Shown here piece by piece: positions 34,271 to 46,200 of a stretch of 64,000 nt of DNA (positions are counted from its first letter, which is position 1; the number at the start of each line of letters is the position of its first letter). Where the stretch lies: the NCBI RefSeq assembly GCF_036181745.1, contig NZ_CP108080.1, positions 7,567,501 to 7,631,500 on the forward strand, read 5' to 3'. The stretch is from Streptomyces sp. NBC_00259. GTDB lineage: Bacteria > Actinomycetota > Actinomycetes > Streptomycetales > Streptomycetaceae. A program made the translations under genes and the position numbers. The notes under the pieces are model-generated. The model did no database searches. It saw only the letters and a list, made by a program, of their open reading frames with translations, and was not told the origin of the DNA.

Positions 34271-37200
34271 CTAGCGAGAGCCGGCAGGCCGGGACGGGAA
34301 GCCGTCGAGGTCGCCGTCCTCGGCGGCGACGGCGTGCCCGAGCAGGTGAAGCGGACCCGCTTCGATGCCGACCGCTTCCACGCCCCGCCAATGCGCCAGC
34401 GCTAGGCGGGCGTCCACCAGGCCCTGGACCAGGGGGAGTTCCGGGTGCGCAGCGTGGAGCAGGGACTCCAGTCGGCACGAGGCGATCGTGCCGGGAAGCC
34501 ACGACCGCGCCGCGTACCCCGCCGCCGCGGCCGGCGGCAGCCCCGGAGCCGTACGGCGCTCCACGGACCCGACGGACAGCAGGCCGCCGCCGACGATCAG
34601 GACGTCGCGCCGCTCCCGCATCCTGGCCAGGGCCCTCGTGGTGTCGAAGCAGTGCGGGAACGAGTCGTCGACGACGATCGCACCGGAACGGAGTCTCGAC
34701 ACGTCGAGCACCGCGCCGTCCCCGCTCACGGCAGTGACCAGGAGGCCGGCCTCGTACACGGCGGCCGGCAGCGTCGGACCCGACTCGTGGACCTCCACGT
34801 TCCGCGCCAGACCGCGAGCGACCAGGTCCACCGCCAGGTTCCGCAGCCGTGGCGCGCTGCCCGCGACGTCGCACAGGAGCAGCCGGGCGGGCGGCTCGGA
34901 CGCGAGCGCCAGGAGCAGTTCGAGGGACGAGCTGCCGATGGAGCCCAGGCCGGCCACGGCGACGACGAGGTCGCCGAGTTCACGGTCCGTCCGGGCGAGC
35001 GCGGCGTGGACGGTCTTGACCACGGACACCGCTGTCGCCGCGTGCCCGGTCGTCAGCGCCGTCGGGGTGTCGGTCTCGCGCAGGACCGCGAAGCCGTACG
35101 CGGTGAGGGACGGGATCATGCCCGCGAGCGAGACGCAGCGCGCACCCAGCGACGACGCGTACTCGACGGCTCGGGCCGTGCGGTCGGCGAGGTCGGACGT
35201 CGACGCGAGCTCGTCGGCGAACAGCGGAAGGCAGACGAATCCGGACCGGCCCAGAGGCGTGCCGATCTCCTCCACGAGTCGCGGGCGCCCGTCGGGGAAG
35301 AGCAGGTGGCGTAGCTGTTCACGCGACGCCGCCTCGGCCGCCGGTCCACCGGGCGAGCCGAGCGAGGCGAGCGCGGCGAGCTGACCGGGTGGAGGGAGGT
35401 AGCCGACGAGCGCCGAGTCCAGGACGCCGACGGCGGGTGACGGGTCATGCGTAACCGGCTCCGACTCCTGCCCGACCGTTGTGACGCGTGTGCGTGGTGC
35501 GGGGTTCGCGGCTTCCGCTCCGACTGCTCCGTCCCCGCCGCCCGCTCCGTCCGCGCCGTCGGCCATGGCGCTCCTCAAGGTGCCGGTGAACGAGGCGAAG
35601 GCCGACTCGTCGGGGAAGGCGGCGGCGGACGCGCGCAGCGTCACCCTCAGTTCTCCTTCGCCGACCGGCCGCACCGCCAGGAACGTGTCCGTGCCCACGG
35701 GAGGCGGCGCGAGGACGGCGTCGCCGTCGTCCCACCTCACGCTCAGCGTGTCGCCGTCCAGCGGACCGAGGGCCGAGAAGTCCAGGAACGTGAAGAAGAA
35801 CTGGGCGGCCGGCGGCAGCCCGCCGTCCCTCGGGAGCGCGTGGACTCCTTGCGTACGGGCCGCCTCGACCTCGTCCACCACCGCACGCAGGTCCTCGGCG
35901 AACGTGCGCTCCGCCTTCCCCTCACCGGGCGGCGGGCCCGGCCGCACCGCTACGGCAGCGGCGTACGGGCCGAACACCAGGTGGGCGTCGGGCTGTGCGT
36001 CGTCGCGGCCGGAGACGGCGAGGCCGAGGATCAGATCCTCCTGCCCTGTCTCGGCGGCCAGCGTGCGGTAGTACGCGGTGAGGACCGGCGCGAAGAGCGT
36101 CGTACCCGCTGAGGCGGCGATCCGGCGCAGCGCCGCGACCCGGTCCGCGTCCAGGGTGAACCCGGTGGAGTGGTACGGATGTGCCGTACGGTCCGTGTCG
36201 GGCGTCGCGCTTCCGGCGTGACGCCCGAGGGCCGGGCGACGATAGGGCGCGCCGAGGCGGGCCCTGGCGGTGCTGCCGGACGCCATGCGTTCCTGAAGGG
36301 TCACGTGGTCCCGGAAGGTGCCGCGCAGCGGCGGGAGTTCGGCGGGCTCGCCCCGTACGACACGGTCGTAGACGGCGAGCAGCTCCCGACCGAGCAGCGC
36401 CACGCTGTAGCCGTCGCCGATCAGGTGGTGGGCGTGGACGACGAGCGCGTGCTCGTCGGGCCCGAGGGTGAGCAGCCGCAGACGCAGCAGTGGCCACGCC
36501 CAGGACTCGAAGCGGCGCGCCCGTTCCTCGGCGATCCGTGACGCGAGGAGGCCGGGCTCGGCGAGGGTCTCGAAGTCGACCGGGAGCCGCAGGGCGGGCG
36601 GAAGTTCCTGCTGGACCGGCGGGCGTGTGCCGGCGGGGAACACGGTCCGCAGCATCGGGTGGCGTACGACGCAGGCGTCGACGGCCCGCTGGAACGCCTC
36701 GGGTCGCAGGGGTCCGTCGACCCGCAGACAGGCGAGCCATGCCGTGGGGGAGCCGGGCGCCATGGCCTCGGCGAGGAGGAATCCGCGCTGGGAAGGGGCG
36801 AGGGGGAACGGCGAAGGGCTGTGCGTCTGCACGTCGTCCCGGGCAAGCCGGTCCTCGGTGCCGACCGATCCGTCGTCGAGTCGGTCGTCGAGTCCTTCGG
36901 CGGGTCGGTCGTCGAGTCCTTCGGCGGGTCGGTCGGCGGCGGCGCTGTCGATGGCGGCGGCGAGGGCGGCCAGTGTGCGGTGGTCGTACACGACCGTGGG
37001 CCGGGGCAGGACCTGGATCTCCTCCCGCAGCCGCGCGAACACCTGAAGGACGAGCAGCGAGTCGCCACCCAACGCGAAGAAGTCGTCCTCGCGCCGGATC
37101 TCCTCCCTGTCGAGGAGCTCGGACCAGACACGGGCCAGCAGGACTTCGGTCGGCGTCACCGGGAGCGTCCCCGGCGCCGTGGCGCCCGCGGGCCTCTCAG

Positions 37201-40200
37201 GGCCGGTGGCGGGCACTGACGCGGACGCGGACGCGGACGCGGGCAGGGACGCAGGCGCGGACGAGGGCAGGGACGCAGGCGCGGGCGCCGTGAGCCGGGC
37301 GCGGTCGATCTTCCCGGTCCCGGTCAGGGGGAGGTCGTCGACGAGGTGAATCCGGGCCGGAAGCATGTACTCCGGCAGCGTCCGCGCCAGATGGGCGCGC
37401 AGCGCCGTGGAATCCTGCGTCGCGACGCCCGGCCGGCACTGGACGAAGGCACTCAGCCGCTCGTCACGGTGCACCACGGCCGCACGGGCGACCGCCGGAT
37501 GCGTCAGCAGTACCGACTCGATCTCGCCCGGTTCCACCCGGTGCCCGTGGACCTTCACCTGGTCGTCGAGCCGCCCGAGGAACTCCAGCACACCGTCCCC
37601 GTCGCGCCGGACCCGGTCGCCGCTGCGATACCAGCGGCGCCCTTCGCGCTCGGTGAACGCGGCGGACGTCAGCTCCGGTTCGTGCAGATAGCCGGGTGTG
37701 AGCCCCACGCCGGCGATGAGCAGCTCGCCGGGCTCACCCGGTGCGCAGCGCCGCCCGTCGGCCGCCACCACGTCGACCTCCGTGCCGGTGAGGGGCGTGC
37801 CGATGGGCAGCGTCCGTACGTCGTCGGCGGGGCGCCCGTCGATGATGTGGAACGTGGCGTTGATGGTGGCCTCGGTGGGCCCGTACAGATTGGCGATCCG
37901 GTGCCCGGGCCCGAACAGGTCGTACCAGCGGCGCACATGGGCGGGCGGGAGCGCCTCGCCGCCGACGTGGATCCAGCGCAGGGCCGACAGGTCAGGCGCC
38001 GGCCTGCCGTCCCGTACCCGGGTCTCGGCGGCCTCGAGAAGCCGGGACCACAGGCTCGGGACCGAACTCCACACCGATATCCGGGCCTGCTCGACCCGGT
38101 CGAGCAGTGCCTCGGGATCCCGGAGCAGCTGCCGGGGCAGGGTGACCACCGTGGCCCCGACCAGCAGAGGCGCGAGGAGCTGGCGTACCGACGCGTCGAA
38201 GCACGGCGATGCCGTCTGGGCGAGCCGGTCACCTTCGCCGTACTCGAACACGGCCAGCGCCCAGTCGAGGTAGTTGGTCATCGAACGACGGGTGATCGGT
38301 ACCGCCTTGGGGCGCCCGGTGGAGCCGGAGGTGAAGATCACGTACGCGAGGGATTCGGGGCTGGAAGCCGCCGGAGGCTCCGCACTGTCGGACCATGCTG
38401 CGAAAGGTACGGACGGTGCGGACCGTGCGGACGGCGGGCGGTCGACCGGCTCGTCGACCGGGTCCTCGACCGGGACGAGCGTGATGCCCGTGGCCGCGGC
38501 GAGTTCCGTCGCCGCCGTGCCGGTGGCCGCATGACAGACGAGAGCGCGGGTACGGGACCGCTCCAGCTGGTCGGTCAGGCGCGCCGGGGGATGGGCCACG
38601 TCCAGCGGCACCCAGCCCGCACCGGCCCGCAGGATGCCGACCACACCCGCCACGGTGTCGCCGCCGGGTTCGGTCAGAAGCCCCACCAGGTCACCCGGGG
38701 TGACGCCGCGGGCGCGCAGCCGGGAGGCGAGCGCACCGGACGCCCGGTCCAGTTCGGCGTAGGTCAGGACGCCCCCGTCGCCCGTGTCGACGGCCACCGC
38801 GTCCGGCGTGGCCCGGAACTGCGCGCAGAGGCGGGCGACGATGTCCGGGCGGACGCCCGACGGCTCATCCGCGAGGGCGAGGGCGGGTGCGGGGGCGGCA
38901 CTCGGGGAGGCCGGAACAGGTGGCGCGATCGCCTGCGCGACCTCGGTGAGTTCGGCGACGTGTTCGCGGGCCAGCCGCGCGATCGTGGTCCGGTCGAACA
39001 GCCGGGCCGGGAAGTTCCACGAGAAGGACAGCGCCCCGTCGGACTCCCAGCACAGCAGGCTGAGCCGGGTGGCGGCGGAGGCCGTTCCGGCTGAGGTCGG
39101 GCGGACCTCGACGGGGCAGTCGGGGTCGAGGGAGACCGGGAAGCGCGCGAAGCTGAACGACGCGGGTCCTGCCGTACGCGGTCCCGCCCCGTCCGCCGGC
39201 AGGAGCCGGGCGAGATCCAGACTGGTGAGCCGGCCGTGCCGCTCGGCCTCGGGCCACGCGTCGCGCAGCCGTACCGCGAGCGCGTGCACCGAGTCGTCCG
39301 CGCCGATGCGGACGGGGACCGGAAGGGTGTCGGCCAGCGGCCCGACGAGCCGGTCGATGCCGGGCAGCCTGGTCTCGCGGCGGGCCCGCGCGACGTTGAC
39401 GGACATGTCCTCCCGGTCGCCGCCCCACCGGGACAGACAGCGCGCGTAGGCCGCGAGCAGCAGGTGGAACAGGGACACGTCGTGTGCGGCGGCCACCTCG
39501 CGCAGCGCGGCCGACAGGCCGGGGCCTGGGGCCACCTGGTGGGCGAGGAGTGGGGGTTCGGGGAGTCCGAGCGGATCGCCGTCGTACGGCAGCGCGAGCG
39601 GTTCGCCCCTGCGGGCGAGCACCTCACGCCAGTACGCCCGGTCCTCGGCGAGGGCGGCCTCCGACCGTTCCGTCTGTTCGTGCGCGGCGTAGGCGGCGAA
39701 GTGCGTGGTGAGCGGGGGGAGTTCCGGTGAGCGCCCCTGCGACAGGGCCGTGTAGAGCGCCCAGAGTTCCTCGCCGAGGACGTTCAGGCTGAAGCCGTCC
39801 GCGGCGGCGTGGTGCACCACGAGCACAAGTCGGGCCGAGCGGGCGGCCCGGGTGCGGGCGAGTACCGCGCGGATCGGAGCCTCGGCCGTGAGGTCGAACG
39901 GCCGGTTGCACAGGGCCTCTTCGAGCCGCGCCAGCTCCTCTTCGACAGGGTGGGAGCCGGGCAGGTCACGGACCTCGTACCAGTCGGGTGTTCGCCTGTC
40001 GTGGCCGGACGCCAGGATGGCCTGCGCGGGCGCCGCCTGCCCAGGGAGGATCCGGACGCGGAGCATCGGGTGACGGTCGGCGAGCAGGCCGAGCGCCACG
40101 CCGAGCAGATCGGGGTCGAGTGGGCCGCGGACGTCCTGGGTCACGTAGCCGTAGGCGGCGACATCGGGGTACAGCCCGCCCTGGGTGTGGAAGGCGAGCT

Positions 40201-43200
40201 GGACCGGCGTCAGGGAGAAGGGGACGCCGTCGTCGGCCGCTTCGCTCGCCGATGGCGCCACGGAATCCACGGAATCCTGGGCGGGGGAGGCGTCCTCGGA
40301 GTCGAGTTGGCGGGCGAGTTCGCCCAGGGTGCGGTGCTCGAAGAACAACGTGATGGGCAGGGAGCGGTCGAGCTCCTTCTCCAGCCGCTTGACGAGATCG
40401 ACGGCCATGAGCGAGTCCAGTCCCAGGCCGAGGAGTGGTACGTCGTCACCGAGGTCGTCCGGGGACACGTGGAGTGCTTCGGACAACAGCTGTCGCAGGA
40501 CGTCCGACAGGCCGGTCGCGTTCGCGGGGCGTACCCCGCCCGTCTCTTCGGTCCGCGCGCGCCGGGTGCCGTCCGCCCCGGCGGCCAAGGGCGGGCGGGG
40601 CGTCGTGGGCGCGGGCTGGGCGTTTCGGTACGGGGATACGACGGCGTCGGCAGGGGTGCGTTGCGGGCGGGTACCCGGGTGGCCCAGGTCGGCGACCATC
40701 AGCTGGGCACTGTCGGTGCCGCAGGCGGCGCGCAGGGCTTCCAGAGCCTCGCCGGTTGCCAGCGGCGCGGGCCCTCGTGCGGCACCGGCATCCAGGGCGG
40801 ACGTGCCCGTCGCAAGGGGTCCCGTACCGGCGCGGAGTCCCGTACCGCCAATGAGTCCTGTATCAGCGCGGAGTCCCGTACCGGCAAGGAGCCCCGTACC
40901 GGCAAGGAGCCCCGTACCGGCAAGGAGCCCCGTACCGGCAAGGAGCCCCGTATCGGCGAACGCCGCGAAGTTGACCGCCTGCCACGGCCGGCCGACGCTG
41001 CGCTCGGCGGCGGCGAAGGAGTCGAGGTAGGCGTTGGCGGCGGCGTAGTCGCCGATCGCGCCCGCCAGGCCCGGCAGCACCGAGGCGACCGAGGAGAACG
41101 CCACGCACAGGGCGGGGCGCAGGTCGTGCTCGCGGAGTCCGCGCGCGAGCAGTGCCGTGCCGCGCGTCTTCGCGGCCAGGACCTCGGCCACCTCCTCGGG
41201 CGTCTTGGCCCGCAGCGTGCCGGGGCGGACCACCCCTGCCGCGTGGACCAGCACGTCGAGACGCGGCAGAGCGGCCAGCAGCGCCTCGACGTCGGCCTCG
41301 CGGGAGACATCGGCGGCGTGGTACTCCACGGTGGCGCCGAGCGCCCGGAGTTCGGCGAGCAGCCCGGCGGGCGGCACGCTCGAACGACCGGTCAGCACCA
41401 GGGTCGGCCGGCCCCGTCCCGCGAGATCACGGGCCAGCGCGCCACCGATCCCTCCGGCGCCCCCGGTGATCAGGTACACGCCGTCGGCCGGCAGTGCTGC
41501 CTGCCGTGACGCGGGTTCCGTGGTGACCGGCTCGGCGGTCCGGACAAGGCGTCGCCCGGCCCGCCAGGCGACGGCGGGCGAGGGCCGGCCCTCACCGCCG
41601 CCCGGTGGCGCCGGACGGGCGGCGAGTTCGAGGTCGAGTGCGTCCAGCCGCCCCTCGACCTGGTCCAGGGAGGACAGGTCGACGCTGTGGGCCGCGACAC
41701 CGGGCAACTCCTCGGGCAGCGCCAGGGTCAGCCCGGTCAGGATCCCCTGCGCGGGGCGCGGGTGTTCCGGCCCGGCACCGGTGACATGGACGTCCTCGGT
41801 GACGACGAGCACGCGCGGGGTGTGGTGCGCGAGGTGCGGCAGCAGGTCCTGGAGTTCGGTCACCATGGCGCGGTGCGCCGCGTCGAGCGCGGTGGCGGAG
41901 TCCGGCTCCACGGCCGGACCTGCGAGGAGCACGGCTGCCGTAGGGGCGGGCGCACCGTCGGGCAGCGGGTCCCCGGCCCGGCGAACCGTGACACCCCGCC
42001 CCGTGAGCCGGTCCGCGAACGCGCGGGCGAGCGGCGAGTCCGGGCCGGCCAGGAGGACGGTGCGCGGCCCGGGGCCGACGGTCAGCGGGGCGTCGTCCCA
42101 CACGAACCGGTGCAGCAGCGGCCGCGGCTCGGGAGCGGTGGCCGGCCAGTAGCGACGCCGCTGGAAGGGATACGTCGGTACGGAGATCCGGGCCCGGCCG
42201 GCGTCCATGGCCGTACGGTCCAGCGGCACGCCCCGCTGCCAGAGCCGGCCCACGCTCTCCAGCAGCCCCCGGGCACCGTCCCGGTTCCCGGCCGCGAGCA
42301 CGAGCGCCCCGGCTCCGCGCGGGTGCGCCGCCGCGACGGCCTTCACGGGACCGCCCAGTGAGCCGGAGCCGAGCTCGACGAACGTGTCGTAGCCATCGCC
42401 GAGCAGTCGGTCCACGGCCGCGCCGAAGCGGACCGGCTGCCGGGCGTGGTTCCGCAGATACACCGGGTCCGGGACCGGTTGCCACGCGGCGGTGACCGTA
42501 CTGATCAGCGGTGTCACCGACGGCCGGAGCGCGAGGGCTCCGGCGGCCTCGGCGAGCGGGCCGAGTGCCGGATCCATCAGGGGCGAGTGGAAGGCCCGCG
42601 ACACCCGGAGCCGGCGTGCCGCGACGCCACGGGCGGACAGCTCGGCGATCGCGCGCTCGACAGCGGCCTCCGTGCCGGCCAGGACGACCTGGTCGGGACC
42701 GTTGACCGCGGCCACACTCAGCGCGCCCCGCGCGTCGGCCACCAGGGCGGTGGCCGTCTCCTCGTCGCAGCGCACTGCCGCCATGGCGCCGGGGGCGCAC
42801 AACTGCGCCATCAGCCGCCCGCGTTCGGCGGCGAACCGTACGGCGTCGGCGAGCGAGAGCGTTCCGGCGACGCACGCGGCGGCGATCTCGCCGACGCTGT
42901 GCCCGGCGACCGCGTCCGGCGTGATCCCCCACGCCCGCACCTGGCGGGCGAGCGCGACCCCGTAGGCGACGAGGAGCGGCTGGGCGATGTCGGTTCCGTC
43001 GAGGGCGTCGGGTGCCACGTCGGGGTCGAGGCACCAGGCGGCGAGACTGCGACCGCCGATCGGACCGGCGTGGTCGGACGCCTCGTCGAGCGCTTCCCGG
43101 AAGGCGGGCGCGTCCGCGTACAGGGCGCGGGCCTGACCGTGAGGGCGTATGCCCTGCCCGGGAAGGAGGAGGACGAGACGCGCGCGGGAACGCACGGCGG

Positions 43201-46200
43201 CGCCGACCGGCATCTCCCCGTCGCGTACGGCGTCGAGGCGGGCTGCGAGATCGCCGTCGGCGACGACGGCGAGACGGTCGGGTCCCTCATCACGGGCCGA
43301 GGCGACCGCGGCGCAGACATCGCCCTCGGTGAGACCGGGGTGCTCACGCACGTGCTCCGCGAGACCGGCAGCGGCGGCGCGCAGTCCGTCCGCTCCGTGC
43401 GCCGACAGGGTGAGCAGCCGCGGACCACTGGACGGCACCTGGTCCTTCTCGGGCCGGGCGGGTGCCTCCTCCAGTACGGCATGGGCGTTGGTGCCGCCGA
43501 AGCCGAACGCGTTGACTCCCGCGATCAGCGGGCCGGGCGCCTCCCAGTCCCGTACCTCCTCCACGAGGGCGAACCCGGAACCGGCCAGGGCCGGCGCGGG
43601 CGAGGGCTCCGCCCGGAGCGGGGACGGCGCCAGGCGCCGATGGCCGAGTGCGAGGACCACCTTCACCAGGCTCGGCATACCGGCGGCGTTGAGCAGATGC
43701 CCGACGTTGGTCTTGACCGAGCCGAGCAGCCGGAGCCGCCCGTCGGCACGCGGCGGAAAGGCGTGCGCGAGCGAGCGCACCTCGACGGGGTCGCCGATCG
43801 GCGTCCCCGTGCCGTGCGCCTCCACGTACGACACGTTCTCGGGGTCGATGCCCGCGTCGCGGTACGCCTGCGTGATGACCTCACGCTGCGTCAGGGGATT
43901 GGGTGCCATCAGGCTCAGCGAGCGGCCGTCGTTGTTCACGGCGGTGCCGCGGAGGACCGCGAGGACCGGATCACCGGCCCGTTCCGCTTCGTCGAGACGG
44001 GTCAGGACGAGTGCCGCCCCGCCCTCCCCGGGGACGAAACCGTCGGCCGCCGCGCCGAACGCGTGACAGCGGCCGGTCGGGGACAGTGCCTGCGCCTTCT
44101 CGAGGAGCGCGTACCCGGTCGGCGTCAGATTGAGGTGTACGCCGCCGACGACCGCGACGTCGCACTCACCGGCCTGGAGGCTGCGGCGCGCCAGGTGCAG
44201 CGCGACCAGCGCCGAGGAGCACGCGGTGTCGACCGCGAGCGCGGGACCGGTCAGGTCCAGGCAGTGCGCGACGCGGGCGGCGAGCATGTTGGGGAGGTTC
44301 CCGGTCAGCGCGGCGGCAGGCAACTCCGCCTCGCCGTAGGCCTGTTCGAGCACCTTGCGGTAGCCGCTGTCACCGGCCGCGACGAACACACCCACCCGGC
44401 GCTCGCACCGACGGGGGCCCGCGTAACCGGCACGCTCCAGAGCCTCGTGCGCGAGCTCCAGGAGGATCCGCGCCTGGGGATCGGTCGACAGGGCCTCCTC
44501 CTCGCCGATGCCGAAGAACCCCGCGTCGAAACCGGCCGGCTCGTCGAGGAACGCGCCCCACCGGGCATTGCTGTCTGACGGGTCTGCCCACCGTCCGTCC
44601 GGTACGCCGGTGACGGCGTCGTAGCCTTCGACGAGCCTGTCCCAGAAAGCCTCCGGAGTGTCGGCACCGGGGAAGCGGCAGGCGAGGCCGGAGACGGCGA
44701 TCACGGGCTCGGCGCCACGGACGGGTTCCGGCCGCGGAGCGCGGGAGCGGGCTTCGTCCCTCCGCGGGCCGTGCGACGGGGAGCCGTCCGCCCCTGGGCT
44801 GTGCGACGGCCGCCCGTCCGAACGCAGGCCGTCGGAGCCGCCGGAGCCGCCGGAGGTACCGGAGGTACCGGAGCTGTTGGAGTCGAGGATCAGCCCGGCG
44901 AGCGCAGAGACCGTGGCATGGTCGCGTATGTCGGACGGACGCAGCGGTGCGCCGAACTCGTCCTCCAGGGCGGCCAGTACCTCCATGGCCTTGACCGACG
45001 AGCCCCCGAGTGCGCGGAAGTCGTCGTTCAGCGCGATCTCCCGCACCGGCAGCCCGAGTGCCCGGGCCCAGACACGGAGCACGACCGCCTCGACGTCCCG
45101 TCGGGACCGGGGCGCGGGCGCCGGTGACGTGTCGTCCCGCCGCGCGTCGCTGTCGCCGACCGCACCGAGGGTCAGCGCCCTGCTGTCGCGGTCGAGGCCG
45201 GCGGCTTCCGCGCCGTCCGGGTCCTCTGCTGCCGGAGACCCGACCCGCTGTCCCGGCAGGGAGGCAGCCGGTGCCCCCGACAGGGATCCGCCCCCCGACA
45301 CCCCCGCAGCCCCCCGCCCCGCGATCTCCGGAAACTCCCCGCCCTCGAAGCGCTCGCGCAGCACCCCGCGCCGGACCTTGCCGCTGGTCGTACGCGGGAA
45401 CGCCCGTACGGGCATGGCCAACACCCGTACGTCGTCGTGGCCCAGAGCCTCGCGGACCCGCCCCCCGACCTCGCGCAGGAGCTCGGGGGGCACTGCGGCA
45501 AGGGGTGGTGCGGGCGCGAGGAAGACGACCACTCGCTCGCCGCCGCCCGCCGGATCGGTGGAGCCCACGACCGCGACCGGGCACCGGGCGAGACCCGGCG
45601 TGCCCGCGGCCACCTCTTCGAGATCCGCCGCGTGGAACGTACGCCCGTCGACGAAGACGACGTCCTTGGACCGACCGGTCACACAGAGCCGTCCCTCGCG
45701 CAGGAAGCCCACGTCGCCGGTGCGCAGCCATCCCTCGACGAACGCGCCCGCCGTCGCCTCCGGAGCACGGTGATAACCACGGGCCACCTGCGGACCCCGG
45801 ACCTCGATGTGGCCGACCCGGCGGTCCTCGACCACCTCGCCCGCGTCGTCGGTGATCCGCACGGCGCACCCGGGCACGGGACTGCCCACGTCCATCAGCT
45901 CGACCGCGTCCGGGCCGGCGGCGGTGTCCACGGCCCGCCCGCGGCTGAGCGCGGCCCGGTCCAGGGCGAGCGGTCGGGCGACCTCGCCGGGCGGCGGGAA
46001 GGTCACGGCCAGCGTGGCCTCGGCGAGGCCGTACACGGGCTGCGGGGCGCTCGCCGCGAGCCCCGTGGGCCGCATCCGCCCGACGAAGGCCCGCCATACG
46101 GCCGGGGAGATCGGCTCCGCGCCGACCAGGATCATCCGTACACGCGTCAGGTCGAGACGGGCGAGCGTGTCGTGCGGTACGCGTCGTTCGACGAGGGCCA

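Noticed and set aside
34271..35430. Terminal domain as a standard SDR thioester reductase or thioesterase
   Set aside because: No GxSxG elbow and no SDR Tyr-xxx-Lys. The motifs follow the AAR order with a Cys instead.
42446..44578. 710-codon plus-strand open frame opposite the KS-AT region
   Set aside because: Shadow of the megasynthase; the real frame carries the KS and AT catalytic motifs.
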